64,000 nucleotides of DNA from Microvirga mediterraneensis (GCF_013520865.1 NZ_JACDXJ010000001.1:3519501-3583500); one strand, 5' to 3'; shown: positions 1-11,119, counted from the first letter of the stretch. The notes: generated from the sequence alone by a model not told the origin. Made by a program: numbers and translations.

Positions 1-2
1 TG

Positions 3-242
3 CAATCCATCTCCTTCGATATCCAGACCGGGATCAAGACGACGATCATGATCGACGGCACCATCGAAGAGGAGCCATTCGACAGCAGTGCCCTCACCTT
101 CCTCGCTCCCGAACCGGAGCGAGTGAGCAGCCTGACGGCCTTCGTGAACCAGCTGCGTAAGATGGCGCCTGAGGACACGACCGGCTCCATCAGAACCAGC
201 GTGGCGGAGCCGGAAGACACAAGGCTGATCCGCCATCGGTAA
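3..242 (+). CDS. C-terminal part of an unidentified protein (cut by window edge)
   Basis: The frame is open from the first bases of the window to a TAA at 240-242, so this is most likely the last 79 or so residues of a longer gene; the first in-frame ATG is at 48. The readable part is acidic and proline-rich, with no motif I recognise. The gene converges on groEL, with the groESL terminator between them. Function unknown. Confidence 0.45.
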   Translation, partial: QSISFDIQTGIKTTIMIDGTIEEEPFDSSALTFLAPEPERVSSLTAFVNQLRKMAPEDTTGSIRTSVAEPEDTRLIRHR

Positions 243-286
243 ATTCCGGAGCGCCGTCTAGTCGCTCCTTTTCGCAGACCTTCCGT

Positions 287-320
287 CCAAAGAAAACGGC
301 GCCGCTCGCACGGCGCCGTT
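287..320 (-). terminator. Intrinsic terminator of groESL
   Basis: A perfect 10-bp GC-rich stem (295-304 with 311-320, six-base loop) is followed on the minus strand by a T-rich run (TTTTCTTT). It lies 25 bases beyond the groEL stop. Confidence 0.8.
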
Positions 321-344
321 CGATTGTCTGATGACAGCCGGAGC

Positions 345-1976
<1,632 letters not shown>

Positions 1977-2026
1977 TCACTCCTGATGAGACGTAACGAT
2001 GTGTGACTCTGGTTGAGGGATCGGCC

Positions 2027-2341
2027 TTAAGCGGCCTTCTTCTGGGCGGCGGCCTGTTCCAGCACGCCCATGATGTCGCTCTCCTTCATGATCAGGAGAT
2101 CCTCGCCATCGATCTTCACCTCCGTGCCGGACCACTTGCCGAACAGCACGGTGTCGCCGACCTTCACGTCGAGGGGAACGAGCTGGCCCTGGTCGTTGCG
2201 GGCGCCGGGACCGACAGCGATCACCTCGCCCTGCTGGGGCTTTTCCTTGGCGGTATCCGGGATGATGATCCCGCCCGCCGTCTTCTCCTCGGCGTCGATG
2301 CGCTTGACCACGATCCGGTCATGCAAAGGACGGAACTTCAT
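2027..2341 (-). CDS. groES: Co-chaperonin GroES
   Basis: GroES is the heptameric lid of the GroEL chamber. The protein has 104 residues (usually 95-105), starts with the classic [13 protein letters not shown] strand and carries the mobile loop [16 protein letters not shown] near residues 23-38. The C-terminus is a short Ala/Lys-rich extension. It is the promoter-proximal gene of the groESL pair. Confidence 0.98.
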   Translation of the reverse strand: MKFRPLHDRIVVKRIDAEEKTAGGIIIPDTAKEKPQQGEVIAVGPGARNDQGQLVPLDVKVGDTVLFGKWSGTEVKIDGEDLLIMKESDIMGVLEQAAAQKKAA

Positions 2342-2410
2342 GAAGCTTCCTCCAATGATATCAGCGTTTTAACGGCTCAAACGGAGCCTCTCCGGGCCTC
2401 CGCGGGCGAT

Positions 2411-2440
2411 GATTTGGTTGGGCAAGCTTCACCGTTCAAG
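2411..2440 (-). promoter_or_regulatory. Possible heat-shock (RpoH-type) promoter of groESL
   Basis: Read on the minus strand, CTTGAA (2435-2440) is followed after 17 bases by CCAAAT (2412-2417), about 70 bases before the groES start. CTTGAA resembles the -35 of alphaproteobacterial RpoH promoters; the -10 match is poor. No CIRCE repeat (TTAGCACTC-N9-GAGTGCTAA) was seen here. Tentative. Confidence 0.3.
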
Positions 2441-2573
2441 AGGAGCGTGAAAAAAATTTTAGTCCTCATGGGAACCGGGTGCCAGACACGCGCCTGAGGC
2501 CCGATTGGACAACAGGCGCACCAAGCAGCTATGCCCTTCCGGCGGGGCGCGAAGGCCTCGCAGGGAGAAAAGA

Positions 2574-2786
2574 ATGGTTGTGAGGGACAGCAACGGGACC
2601 ATCCTCAACGAGGGTGATTCCGTCCAGGTCATCAAGGATCTCAAGGTAAAGGGCTCCTCGACGACCTTGAAACGGGGCACCACGTTCAAGAACATCCACC
2701 TGACGGATGACGAAGGCGAGATCGAATGCCGGTCGGCTCAGATCAAGGGCCTGGTGCTCAAAACCGAGTTCGTGAAGAAAGTCTGA
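2574..2786 (+). CDS. PhnA-family small protein (alkylphosphonate utilisation operon type)
   Basis: The 70-residue product matches the C-terminal beta-barrel domain of the PhnA/YjdM family (VVRDSNGTILNEGDSV, then VKGSSTTLKRGT, GLVLKTEF at the end). The N-terminal zinc ribbon of longer homologues is absent, as in many alphaproteobacterial versions. I chose the ATG at 2574, preceded by AGGGAGA, over the upstream in-frame ATG at 2505, whose extra residues are arginine-rich and unlike the family. Despite the name, PhnA is not part of C-P lyase and its role is unclear. Divergent from groES, convergent with slyX. Confidence 0.85.
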   Translation: MVVRDSNGTILNEGDSVQVIKDLKVKGSSTTLKRGTTFKNIHLTDDEGEIECRSAQIKGLVLKTEFVKKV

Positions 2787-2808
2787 TGCGGCTGCCCTGG
2801 CGCCGAGT

Positions 2809-3021
2809 TCAATAATGTGGTGGCGGTGGCTCGGACGCGGGGGAGCCGACCGCATTGTCCTCGACCTCCTGGACGCGGTCGAGCAGCTCGTTGAACTGCC
2901 GTCTCAAGCTGTCGATCAGCTTCCACTGGGCGATGACCGTCTGGTTCAAGTCCTCGATCACCTGGTCCTGATAGGCTGCTCGCACCTCGAGAGACTCGAT
3001 GCGGGTCTCGAGATCACTCAT
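2809..3021 (-). CDS. slyX: SlyX family coiled-coil protein
   Basis: A 70-residue heptad-repeat protein ([23 protein letters not shown]) ending in the PPPPHY tail seen in SlyX proteins. Molecular function unknown. The start at 3021 (MSDLETR) is preferred to 3066, which would add non-conserved residues. It overlaps the 3' end of trhO by eight bases, so the two are probably co-transcribed and translationally coupled. Confidence 0.85.
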   Translation of the reverse strand: MSDLETRIESLEVRAAYQDQVIEDLNQTVIAQWKLIDSLRRQFNELLDRVQEVEDNAVGSPASEPPPPHY

Positions 3022-3769
3022 CGGATTGCTCCCCCCTGTCCGGCTGCTCCACGAGACCATGTCCAAGCGCGATGCGCTCGTCGAACACGAAGCACCCGCC
3101 GTTCCAGCGGCTCTCAGCTTCCGGCACGTCTTCCAGATATTTCAGAATGCCGCCTTTGAGGTGGAACACCTCCTCGAAGCCTTGGGCCAGCATGTAGGAA
3201 CTCGCTTTCTCGCACCGGATGCCACCGGTGCAGAACATGGCGACCTTCTTGTGCTGACCTGGATCGAGCTTGTTCTTCACGAAATCCTTGAACTCGCTGA
3301 AGCGCTTGATCCGAGGATCGACCGCCCCCTCGAACGTGCCCATCTCGACCTCGAAATCGTTGCGGGTGTCGAGCAGAACGATGCCGGGCTCGTCCAGGAG
3401 CCTGTTCCACTCGGCAGGCGTCACATAGGTCCCGACGCGGCGCAGCGGATCGGTCTGCGGATCGCCGAGGGTCACGATCTCCTTCTTGAGACGTACTTTC
3501 ATCCGCCTGAACGGCATCTCGGCCGAGGTCGAGAATTTGAGTTCGAGATTGTCGAGGCGCCCCTTGAAGAGCGCGCCGCCCCGGAGCTCGACCATGAGAT
3601 CGTCGATGGCCTTGTCGGTTCCGGCCACCGTCCCGTTGATGCCCTCATGGGCAAGGAGCAGCGTGCCCCGGATCTCGAGATCCAGGCAAAGCCGATGCAA
3701 GGGGTCCCTCAGCTCCCGGAAATCCGGCAGCGGAACGAACTGGTAGAGGGCGGCGACTTTGTACGTCAT
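3014..3769 (-). CDS. trhO: tRNA uridine(34) hydroxylase TrhO (rhodanese domain)
   Basis: TrhO (YceA) carries out oxygen-dependent hydroxylation of U34 to ho5U in tRNA wobble positions. The 251-residue protein has the N-terminal acylphosphatase-like part ([28 protein letters not shown]) and a C-terminal rhodanese domain with the cysteine loop [11 protein letters not shown]. This matches the shorter alphaproteobacterial form; enterobacterial YceA is about 350 residues. It lies upstream of, and overlaps, slyX. Confidence 0.93.
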   Translation of the reverse strand: MTYKVAALYQFVPLPDFRELRDPLHRLCLDLEIRGTLLLAHEGINGTVAGTDKAIDDLMVELRGGALFKGRLDNLELKFSTSAEMPFRRMKVRLKKEIVTLGDPQTDPLRRVGTYVTPAEWNRLLDEPGIVLLDTRNDFEVEMGTFEGAVDPRIKRFSEFKDFVKNKLDPGQHKKVAMFCTGGIRCEKASSYMLAQGFEEVFHLKGGILKYLEDVPEAESRWNGGCFVFDERIALGHGLVEQPDRGEQSDE

Positions 3770-3912
3770 GGCGGCTGTTTATCAGCAGCGTTCAGAGGAG
3801 GAAACCCGCCAGTCTCGCCCTTAGTGTCGCTTCAATGGCCCTTCCCTCCCGCGTTTTTACGGTCTGGGGCCGGTGGTCTCGATAGGAAGGGTGCGGCGCT
3901 TGACAGAAGCGG

Positions 3913-3940
3913 ATTGGCCGGCACACGGCCGGTCATGACC
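3913..3940. repeat. REP-like palindromic element
   Basis: The unit contains GGCCGGCACACGGCCGG followed by TCATGAC. Closely related units occur at 63101-63123 and 63161-63183. It lies just beyond the 3' end of the amidase gene, typical of dispersed extragenic palindromes. Confidence 0.5.
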
Positions 3941-3962
3941 TCCGGGCGAGAGCCACCCCGCG

Positions 3963-5489
3963 CTACAGCGTCGGCCAGGGGCGCCTGTCCGCACACATCG
4001 TCTCCCAGGCCTGAGAGAGGCGCAGCACGCCTACATCGTCGAAGCGGCGGCCGATGATCTGGAGGCCGATAGGCAGGCCTGCCTTGGTGAAGCCTGCATT
4101 GACGGAGGATGCCGGCTGGTCCGACATGTTGAAGGCGACCGTGTAGCCGATATGCTCGAACGGCTCTTCGGGATTGTGGATGGGCGATGCGAGCTCCGCC
4201 GGATAGGCCACGCAGGGCGCCACCGGCGAGATGACGAAGTCGAAGCGGTGCGTCGCGGCGACGGCCGCATGGCGCATCACCATCATCTGGTTCATGCCGC
4301 TGTAGACCTCTGCGCCTGTCAAGTCCTTGCCGCCCTCCGCCCATTGCAGGATGTAAGGAAGGATTTTTCCGCGCTCCCCATCGCTCAGGGGGGCCATGTC
4401 CATCCAGGCGCGCTGGCGCCAGAAATCGTCGAGGCCGTCGAGCATCTCGCGGGTGATGAACGGCGGCACGTCCTCGACGATCGCACCGGCTTCCTGGAAA
4501 GCCTTTGCGGCGCTCTCGACGGCGTCTCGCACCTCCGGATCGAGCGGCATCCCGATCCCCGCCTGCATCATCACGCCGATCCTCAGCCCTTTCACCTCAA
4601 TGTCGAGATCGAGCCACGGAAGATCCTGATACGGCAGGCTCATGGGGGCGCGCATGTCGGGTCGCGTGAGGCTTCTCATCATCAGGGCCGCGTCGCGCAC
4701 GGTGCGGGTCATCGGCCCCGCCACACGCCCGTAATAGGTCGGGTCGATGGGAATCCGGCCAAAGCTGGGTTTGAGGCCGAACACGCCGCACCAGGACGCC
4801 GGCAGGCGGATCGACCCGCCGATGTCCGTTCCGATATGGAACGGCCCGTAGCCGGCTGCCGCGGCGGCGCCCGCACCCGCCGAACTGCCGCCCGGATTCT
4901 TCGAGAGGTCCCACGGATTGCGCGCGAGCGCATGGAAACTCGAAAGGCCGGAGGAGAGCATGCCGTAATCCGGCATGGTGGTCTTGGCGAGAACGACCAC
5001 ACCATCCTCCCGGAGACGTGCCGCGGCCGGCGCGTCCTCGGCTGCCGGGGTAAGTGGGCGCGCCGCCGTGCCGAGCGGCACCGGCGTTCCCTTGGTGGCG
5101 ATGTTCTCCTTGATCGTCGCCGGAATGCCATCGAGCGCTCGCGCCTCTCCACTCATCCAGCGCTGCTCCGAGGCGCGGGCATCCCCAAGCGCCGCATCGG
5201 GATCATAGGCGTAGAGAGCCTGGAGCCGCGGTTCGCATGCATCGATGCGCGCGATCACGGCCTTCGTCACGTCGACAGGAGACACCGCCTTGCGGGCATA
5301 TGCATCGAGAAGCTCGGAAGCGGACCAATCGGCCAGGTCGTTCGGGGTGCTGCCGCGCGTCTGATGCGAAGATGGTTGCGTACTCAATGCGAAAGTCTCC
5401 TGAAGGAATCGGCCTACAGCCATGCTGGAGTCTTCCATGGGACCGGTAAACCGGTTTTCCCTGCGATCATACGCATAGCCCCATGACAT
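3963..5489 (-). CDS. Amidase signature family hydrolase
   Basis: An amide hydrolase with the Ser-cisSer-Lys triad: Lys in TIKENIA, the glycine/serine stretch NPGGSSAGAG and the nucleophile motif GTDIGGSIRLP are all present. Conserved core sequences begin around residue 50 (DLADWSASELLDAYA). Substrate cannot be told from sequence; it could be a general amidase or a GatA-like paralogue, but no gatB/gatC lie nearby, so a role in tRNA amidation is unlikely. The start is uncertain: 5489 is the longest, and ATGs at 5438 and 5423 are alternatives. Divergent from the Crp-like regulator. Confidence 0.9.
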   Translation of the reverse strand: MSWGYAYDRRENRFTGPMEDSSMAVGRFLQETFALSTQPSSHQTRGSTPNDLADWSASELLDAYARKAVSPVDVTKAVIARIDACEPRLQALYAYDPDAALGDARASEQRWMSGEARALDGIPATIKENIATKGTPVPLGTAARPLTPAAEDAPAAARLREDGVVVLAKTTMPDYGMLSSGLSSFHALARNPWDLSKNPGGSSAGAGAAAAAGYGPFHIGTDIGGSIRLPASWCGVFGLKPSFGRIPIDPTYYGRVAGPMTRTVRDAALMMRSLTRPDMRAPMSLPYQDLPWLDLDIEVKGLRIGVMMQAGIGMPLDPEVRDAVESAAKAFQEAGAIVEDVPPFITREMLDGLDDFWRQRAWMDMAPLSDGERGKILPYILQWAEGGKDLTGAEVYSGMNQMMVMRHAAVAATHRFDFVISPVAPCVAYPAELASPIHNPEEPFEHIGYTVAFNMSDQPASSVNAGFTKAGLPIGLQIIGRRFDDVGVLRLSQAWETMCADRRPWPTL

Positions 5490-5771
5490 GAGCGCAGAGG
5501 CATGCTCCGAAATGGACGCGCGAAGTCTTCAACACGCTCTTTGGAGGCATGCCCCATCAAAGAACGGCACAAAGCGAAGCGCTCGCCGTTCCCTTGAGAT
5601 CAAGCAGAGCTTCCACTCCGATACTGCTTGCCAGGAGGGCCAACCAGAGAATGCGAAACACCTGTTCATAAGGGCCCGCCGGCATTGCACATTTTTAAGT
5701 TGTGATATCAATATCATGGCGGATACCCGGTTGCCCTCATCCGGGAATCCTAAAAGCGGTGAGACCCTGCC
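5490..5771. other. Divergent intergenic region, amidase / Crp-like regulator
   Basis: About 280 bases without a convincing gene. It must hold the promoters of the divergent amidase and regulator genes; I could not identify clear -35/-10 pairs. It is locally less GC-rich around 5685-5720. Confidence 0.5.
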
Positions 5772-6494
5772 ATGAAGAATGGTACGAAGGCCGCCATACA
5801 CCGGAGAAACCAGCTCCTCGCCGCTTTGGAGCCAGACGATTATTTGTTGCTGGAGCCCCATCTCGAAGTTGTCGACCTGCCGCGAGGGAAGGTCGTCTAT
5901 CAGACAGGGGAACAGATCCGGCATACCTACTTCCCCCATGATGCGGTCATTTCCCTGGTCGCCGTTCTGCAGGATGGCGGCTCCGTCGAGATGGCGCTTT
6001 TCGGCAGGGAATCGGTCTTCGGCTTCATGAGCGCGCTGATCATGCACCAATCCTTCGGACGTTACGTCACCCAGATCGCCGGTACGGCATCGCGTATCGC
6101 TTTGGACCGCTTGCGGGACGTGATCGACAAGCGCGAGAGCATCCGCCGCTTGCTGTTCCGCTACACGGAAGCCCTTTTGGCGCAGACGCTTCAATCCGTT
6201 GCCTGCAACGCAATACACGGTGTGGAAGCCCGCTGCTGCCGCGCCATTCTGAGCACCCGCGACCGGACCGATAAGGACGACATCCCCCTCACCCATGAAA
6301 TCCTCGCCGAGATGCTGGGAGTTCAGCGCTCGACGGTCAGCAGCGTGACGAGCACACTCCAGCGTATGGGGCTGATCAGTCAGGGCCGTGGAACGATCAG
6401 GATCACCGATCACGACGGGATCGAGGAGACGGCATGCGAGTGCTACCACGCGATCCGCCAAAGCTTCGAAAGGCTTCTGCCCGGCTCGCGCTGA
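5772..6494 (+). CDS. Crp/Fnr family transcriptional regulator
   Basis: The 240-residue protein has an N-terminal cyclic-nucleotide-type beta-barrel (GKVVYQTGEQIRHTYFPHDAVIS, near residues 38-60) and a C-terminal winged helix with recognition segment LAEMLGVQRSTVSSVTSTLQR (about 183-203). It lacks the N-terminal cysteine cluster of Fnr and I see no clear cAMP-binding signature, so the effector is unknown. This sub-family is abundant in Methylobacterium/Bradyrhizobium-type genomes. GGTGAG lies eight bases before the ATG. Confidence 0.9.
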   Translation: MKNGTKAAIHRRNQLLAALEPDDYLLLEPHLEVVDLPRGKVVYQTGEQIRHTYFPHDAVISLVAVLQDGGSVEMALFGRESVFGFMSALIMHQSFGRYVTQIAGTASRIALDRLRDVIDKRESIRRLLFRYTEALLAQTLQSVACNAIHGVEARCCRAILSTRDRTDKDDIPLTHEILAEMLGVQRSTVSSVTSTLQRMGLISQGRGTIRITDHDGIEETACECYHAIRQSFERLLPGSR

Positions 6495-6620
6495 AGTGAG
6501 AAACGCAGCAAATCGATCGAAAGAAAGATTTCTTCCGCTTCTGTCGGGTTCCCAACAGACGGGGTAACCCGACCTCAGTATTCTGAGGCTCTATTAACGC
6601 AAGTTAATATGAGGAACGAG

Positions 6621-6905
6621 ATGAATGATACTAAATTTCAGAACGAAGAAAGGTATAGCAAGCCCCACCTTCCTAGAATGTATCCACCCACCATCCAGCC
6701 GTTACTTCAGTCCCTTCTCGCAACCCTGGCCGATATCGATTACGATTACGAACAGGAGCGTCAGAAACTCAGTAACACCTCCCCGGACACCAACCTCAAG
6801 ATTCGCGCACTCGCACGGCTGAAAACGCGCCATTATGAGCGCCGGCAGCCCTATATCCAGCAACTCGCCATCCTGCAGAAGCAGATGATGGAATTAAAGG
6901 CGTAG
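6621..6905 (+). CDS. Small uncharacterised protein
   Basis: A 94-residue, mostly helical, charged protein (DYDYEQERQKLSN; KIRALARLKTRHYERRQPYIQQLAILQKQ). The ATG at 6621 is chosen because GAGG sits six bases upstream; the in-frame ATG at 6609 overlaps that site. No family recognised. It follows an AT-rich stretch (6580-6610) that probably contains its promoter. Confidence 0.6.
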   Translation: MNDTKFQNEERYSKPHLPRMYPPTIQPLLQSLLATLADIDYDYEQERQKLSNTSPDTNLKIRALARLKTRHYERRQPYIQQLAILQKQMMELKA

Positions 6906-7055
6906 TCAAACGTCTCCTTATACGGCGCAATCCAAACGCCAGGCGCCGCAACCAATAACAATTCTTTGGGGGCATCAGCACTCAACGAGGCAGTTCGCCA
7001 GGGTGCTTTCACAAGACCTGAGCACAGACCAACTGCTCATGAGGGATTGTAGCCA

Positions 7056-7490
7056 ATGACTGAGGAAGAAATCGAAATCGTCGCAGAGGAGCTGGCCAAG
7101 ATCGGTGGCGTGACTTGGTATCCAGGCCGCGAGAAGGGAACGCTGATGCGGGTCGTCTGCGACCGTTACCGCGATAGAGCCAGAGTGGCGATCCAGGCTC
7201 TCGACCGTTACAGGGCCGGACAGAAAGCCGCCCTTGAACAGGACAACAGGCAGGTCAGTACTCTATCGGCCAGCAACGAACCTCATGCACAGGCCCAAGA
7301 CGAAATCCGGCCCGGTGTGACCGTTGTATACCGCCCGCCGGGAGATCGACGGGCCTATTCCTGCCGGGTCATCGAAATCGAGGGCAACCGGGCGTATCTT
7401 GCCCCCATTCTCAGGGCCTGCACCGACTGGGTCTCCATCGAGCACCTCGTCCCGGCGCGGGAACACGACAAGGCCGTCGCTCAAGAATAG
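7056..7490 (+). CDS. Uncharacterised protein with C-terminal beta domain
   Basis: The 144-residue protein has an acidic N-terminal half (TEEEIEIVAEELAKIGGVTWYPGREKG) and a C-terminal half that looks like a small SH3/KOW-like barrel (PGVTVVYRPPGDRRAYSCRVIEIEGNRAYLAP). No function assigned. A terminator hairpin separates it from the convergent binding-protein gene. Confidence 0.6.
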   Translation: MTEEEIEIVAEELAKIGGVTWYPGREKGTLMRVVCDRYRDRARVAIQALDRYRAGQKAALEQDNRQVSTLSASNEPHAQAQDEIRPGVTVVYRPPGDRRAYSCRVIEIEGNRAYLAPILRACTDWVSIEHLVPAREHDKAVAQE

Positions 7491-7510
7491 CCAACGCCGG
7501 CCATAAGAGA

Positions 7511-7534
7511 GGGCGGCTCCCGACGGAACCGCCC
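7511..7534. terminator. Hairpin terminator between convergent genes
   Basis: An inverted repeat (7511-7520 with 7525-7534, about 10 bp with one mismatch, four-base loop) lies exactly between the stop of the 7056-7490 gene and that of the livK-like gene. The poly-T tails are weak, so it may act in both directions with limited strength. Confidence 0.5.
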
Positions 7535-7558
7535 TGTTATCCAGGCAAGCCTTCCCCC

Positions 7559-8677
7559 CTATTGGGTCAGTTTGCTGTACGTGCCGCCCTTCCAGACATT
7601 GATGTTGTACTTCGGGTTCTTGATGTCGCCCTTCTCGTCGAAGGTCACTGGCCCCAGGACGGTATCGACATTCGTATCGCGCAGGGTCTTGGCGACCGCT
7701 TTCGGATCCCTGCTGCCCGCCTTGGCGATCCCGCCGGCGATGGCCTGAACCGTCGCATAGGAAAACAGCGTAAAGCCCTCCGGCACGAAGCCGATCTTCT
7801 GGAACTGCTCCAGAGCTCCCTTGGCGGCATCGCTGTCGCGCCCGTCCGGCGGGAAGGTGAACAGGGTCCCGTCAGCCGCAGGACCGGCCACGGCGCCGAA
7901 TTCAGGCGTTGCGATGCTGTCGCCCATCATCAGCTGGAACTTATAGCCCTGGTCGGCGGCCTGGCGCATGATGAGCCCCGCCTCCGTATGGTACCCGCCG
8001 AAATAGAGGAATTCGACGCCCTGGCTCTTGAGGCGGTTCACCACCGCCTTGTAATCCTTCTCGCCGGCGTTGATGCCCTCATAGAGCACCTCCTTGACCC
8101 CGGCGTTGTTGAGGGAGGCCTTCACGACGTCAGCGAGACCTTTGCCGTAGGCGCTCTTGTCGTGGAGGATTCCGATCTTCTTGGTGCCGTAGTTCTGCTT
8201 GATCCACGGCCCGATGAACTTTCCTTGCGCGTCGTCGCGGCCATAAAGGCGCATGATGGTCGACCAGCCCTGCTCGGCCGCCTTGTCGGTCATGGCGGGA
8301 TTGCTGGAGGCCGGGCTCATCATCAGCACATCCGCCTCCGCATAGACCTCGGAGGCCGGGATCGAAGAGCCCGAGCAGGCATGGCCGTCCACGAACTTGA
8401 TGCCGTCGGACACGATGCGGTTGGCGACGGCGACGGCCTGCTTGGGATCGCAGGCATCGTCATAGACGACGATCTTGACGGTCTGTCCGTTCACGCCGCC
8501 CTTCTGGTTGATGGCCTGCGCGGCCAGTTCGGCGCCGTTCTTGAGCTGCTCGCCGATGCTGGCGACCGCGCCGGTCATCGGGCCCGCCACGGCGATCGTG
8601 ATGTCCTCGGCGCGAGCCAAGCCGGTCCCCGCCAGCAGGGCCAGGACGGACAGGTGACAGACATATCCATACTTCAT
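7559..8677 (-). CDS. Branched-chain amino acid ABC transporter substrate-binding protein (LivK type)
   Basis: A periplasmic binding protein, family I (Leu/Ile/Val-binding type). Signal peptide in residues 1-23 (hydrophobic core, then GLARA|ED). The mature protein has the expected opening ITIAVAGPMTGAVASIGEQL and hallmark segments such as DDACDPKQAVAVANR and DKSAYGKG. A GGAGG ribosome site lies seven bases before the ATG. It sits 30 bases downstream of the solA-like gene on the same strand, suggesting uptake linked to oxidation of an amino acid-like amine. No liv permease genes are in view. Substrate unknown. Confidence 0.92.
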   Translation of the reverse strand: MKYGYVCHLSVLALLAGTGLARAEDITIAVAGPMTGAVASIGEQLKNGAELAAQAINQKGGVNGQTVKIVVYDDACDPKQAVAVANRIVSDGIKFVDGHACSGSSIPASEVYAEADVLMMSPASSNPAMTDKAAEQGWSTIMRLYGRDDAQGKFIGPWIKQNYGTKKIGILHDKSAYGKGLADVVKASLNNAGVKEVLYEGINAGEKDYKAVVNRLKSQGVEFLYFGGYHTEAGLIMRQAADQGYKFQLMMGDSIATPEFGAVAGPAADGTLFTFPPDGRDSDAAKGALEQFQKIGFVPEGFTLFSYATVQAIAGGIAKAGSRDPKAVAKTLRDTNVDTVLGPVTFDEKGDIKNPKYNINVWKGGTYSKLTQ

Positions 8678-8707
8678 GGCTGTTCCTCCAGATGGTGAAT
8701 TGTTGTT

Positions 8708-9847
8708 TCAGGCCGATTGCGCGCTGAAGCGATCGAGCTTGAAACGAGAGATGTCGTTCGCGGGCGCTTTTCCAAGGGCGAGGTCGGCCAGCACCTCCCC
8801 GATCACGCTTGCGAATTTGAACCCGTGGCCCGAGCAGGGCGAGGCCAGAACGATTCGCGGATCGATCGATGACCGGTCGATCACGAAATCTTCGTCCGGA
8901 GTTCGGGTATACATGCAGGTCCGCATGGCCTTGAGCGGCCCGTTGGCATCCGGCATCGCCAAGGCGAACATGCGGCGGATATGCGCCTCGTCCTCGGCGC
9001 CTCCGTCCTGGGCAAGGTCGTTGGCCGACATGAGTTGAGCGCCTTTGATGTGGGACGCGGCCTTGACGCCCGTACCGGCGAAATCCGGGAAGCCGTAGCA
9101 GGCATCCTCCTCGGACTCGAAGATGAAAACCGGGCAGCGATCCGGTGTGTAAGAGGCCGGTCGCAAGGGCTCGAACCACCCTAGCACCTGACGAGTCACC
9201 TTGAGGTGAGGCTTTAGCTCCGGCGCGAAATCGCCGATCCAGGCGCCTGTCGCTACGATTACCGACCCGGCTTCGATCTCGCCGGCTTCGGTCCTGACGC
9301 GAACGCCCGAACTGATCGGCTCGATGGCGAGAACGCGCGTCCTCGTCCTGACCTCGGCGCCATGCCCCTGGGCCAATCCGACGAACTGCCGGATGGCGAG
9401 TTCCGGCCGGAGGAACCCGCCATCCGGCTGGTACAATCCGGTCCAATGAGACGGAACCTCGAAGGCGGGAAAGCGCCGGTTGATCTCAGCTGCGCTTAAA
9501 ACCTCATGGTCGAGCTCGTGCAGCCGGGACGCCTCCAGGGAGCCTTCGACGACCTCACAGCCGGGATAACCCGCCTCGAGAACACCCGTGACCGTCAGAA
9601 TGGTCTCTCCGGTGAGGTCCTCCAGCTCGCGCCACTTCTCCAGGGCCCGGCGGGCCAGCGGCACATAGGATGGATGCTCGAAATAGGAAAGCCTGATGAT
9701 CCGGCTCTCCCCATGCGAGGAGCCCTTGTCATGGCCGGGCTCGAATTGTTCGATGCCGATCACGCGCTGCCCCCGGCGGGCGAGGTCGAATAGCGCGGCG
9801 CTGCCCATTGCCCCCAACCCTATCACCGCCACATCGAAGATCGCCAT
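8708..9847 (-). CDS. solA: FAD-dependent amine oxidase, SolA / monomeric sarcosine oxidase family
   Basis: The 379-residue protein starts with a dinucleotide-binding Rossmann motif ([19 protein letters not shown], residues 8-26) and has the [10 protein letters not shown] segment typical of N-methyl-L-tryptophan oxidase/sarcosine oxidases; the C-terminal [14 protein letters not shown] holds the region that includes the cysteine used for covalent flavin attachment in this family. It would oxidatively demethylate an N-methyl amino acid, releasing hydrogen peroxide and formaldehyde. Co-directional with the binding protein downstream. The exact substrate (sarcosine, N-methyltryptophan or other) is not determined. 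Confidence 0.88.
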   Translation of the reverse strand: MAIFDVAVIGLGAMGSAALFDLARRGQRVIGIEQFEPGHDKGSSHGESRIIRLSYFEHPSYVPLARRALEKWRELEDLTGETILTVTGVLEAGYPGCEVVEGSLEASRLHELDHEVLSAAEINRRFPAFEVPSHWTGLYQPDGGFLRPELAIRQFVGLAQGHGAEVRTRTRVLAIEPISSGVRVRTEAGEIEAGSVIVATGAWIGDFAPELKPHLKVTRQVLGWFEPLRPASYTPDRCPVFIFESEEDACYGFPDFAGTGVKAASHIKGAQLMSANDLAQDGGAEDEAHIRRMFALAMPDANGPLKAMRTCMYTRTPDEDFVIDRSSIDPRIVLASPCSGHGFKFASVIGEVLADLALGKAPANDISRFKLDRFSAQSA

Positions 9848-10034
9848 CGGTCTTACCTTTCAAGACACTCCCGAACACGGGCGCATACATTCCGCGGCAG
9901 GCAAAGGTTCGTCAATCCGACCATTCGGCCGGTTCCCGAGGCGTGATTTTCCCCAACCGGTGCCATTGAGACCCTGTGCATTGGAACTCTTTCGGGGCGG
10001 CCGCGATTCTCGTGCATCGGACGAGGAGGATTTC

Positions 10035-10514
10035 ATGAGCCGAGGCTTTCCATCCATGACCGCCCTTTTGGGGCTTCTTGCCATCGCCGGCTACCAGAAC
10101 AGGGACAAGATCGCCGAAATGCTGGGCGGCGCGACATCGAACAACAACCCCGCAGGCACGCCGGGAAATCCAGGCCAACCGCAAGGCAGTCCGGGAGGCC
10201 TAGGAGGTCTCGGCGGATTGCTGGGAGGGTTGAGCGGGCAGAACCCGGGCGGCATCCTCAACGGTGGCCTGGGCGAGCTGATCGACAGCTTCAGGCAGAG
10301 TGGCCATGGTGACGTTGCCGATTCCTGGGTGGGCACCGGCCCGAACAAGGAGGTCGCGCCGCAGCAACTGGAACAGGCCATAGGACCTGATGTCCTGGCG
10401 ACCCTGACCCAGCAGACCGGCCTGTCCCGCGAGGAGCTTCTCGCTCGCCTGTCCAGGGAGCTTCCGCAGGCCGTCGACAAATATACCCCTGAGGGACGGC
10501 TTCCTTCCGCCTGA
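10035..10514 (+). CDS. yidB: YidB-family protein (DUF937)
   Basis: A 159-residue protein with a Gly/Pro/Asn-rich low-complexity linker (about 38-80) and the conserved YidB C-terminal domain ([26 protein letters not shown], then [19 protein letters not shown]). Function unknown. The start at 10035 follows AGGAGG five bases upstream; the same frame is open further upstream but lacks coding character there. A hairpin terminator follows. Confidence 0.85.
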   Translation: MSRGFPSMTALLGLLAIAGYQNRDKIAEMLGGATSNNNPAGTPGNPGQPQGSPGGLGGLGGLLGGLSGQNPGGILNGGLGELIDSFRQSGHGDVADSWVGTGPNKEVAPQQLEQAIGPDVLATLTQQTGLSREELLARLSRELPQAVDKYTPEGRLPSA

Positions 10515-10541
10515 GCCGAAACTGCCGAACCATGAAGAACA

Positions 10542-10568
10542 GGTGCCGTCGGTCACGCCGACGGCACC
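10542..10568 (+). terminator. Hairpin after yidB
   Basis: A perfect 11-bp stem (10542-10552 with 10558-10568, five-base loop) 28 bases beyond the yidB stop, followed by CTTTCC. The T-tract is short, so termination strength is uncertain. Confidence 0.55.
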
Positions 10569-10741
10569 GGCTTTCCGGGCCGGATTGCGCGTGCCTTACG
10601 GAGGAAAGCCGGAACTTTCGGACCTGAGAGCCGCGTCCGCTCTATCCTTTTTGACCATCCGCCTACCCCCATCGCCTCGTTCCCGACGGGCTGTAATCGG
10701 GTAGCCTGCCAGGGCTCGATTGCAAAGCATGGGAGGGGCTG

Positions 10742-10981
10742 ATGCATACGGACCGCTTTGTCGTCTTCAAATTTCAGGACGAGTGGCTGGTCACATACGC
10801 GGACCGGGAGCAGTCGGCCTTCGCAACACGGCAGGACGCGGAACGATCGGCTTTCGATGCGGCCGATACGCTCGCGTCTCACGGCCATGCGGTGTCCGTT
10901 CTTATCATTCCAGATGCTACGGGCGACATCTCCAAGTCATGCCTTTCCGACATGAGGCCCGAGAAAAAGAGCCTGAATTGA
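10742..10981 (+). CDS. Small uncharacterised protein, DUF2188-like
   Basis: The 79-residue protein has the compact pattern of DUF2188-type proteins: a beta-rich start (FVVFKFQDEWLVTYADRE) followed by AFATRQDAERSAFDAADTLASHGHAVSVLIIPD. GGGAGGGGC lies directly before the ATG. No experimental function is known for such proteins. Confidence 0.65.
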   Translation: MHTDRFVVFKFQDEWLVTYADREQSAFATRQDAERSAFDAADTLASHGHAVSVLIIPDATGDISKSCLSDMRPEKKSLN

Positions 10982-11119
10982 TCTGATCCTCTGTGCGGCC
11001 TCGAACCTTCCGGACAGCGCGTCCTCGTCTCATTCTCCTGTCATGACCTCGTGCAGCCGCTCGCTTGTCGGCCCGCATTGGATTAGGATGAAGCATAAGA
11101 CTGGGTTCCTCTGGCCGGG

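Noticed and set aside
4152..5486. 444-codon frame antisense to the amidase gene
   Set aside because: Arg/His-rich shadow frame; the amidase frame has all catalytic motifs.
5529..6461. 310-codon minus-strand frame over the Crp-like gene
   Set aside because: The plus-strand frame has a clear cyclic-nucleotide and helix-turn-helix architecture; this is its antisense shadow.
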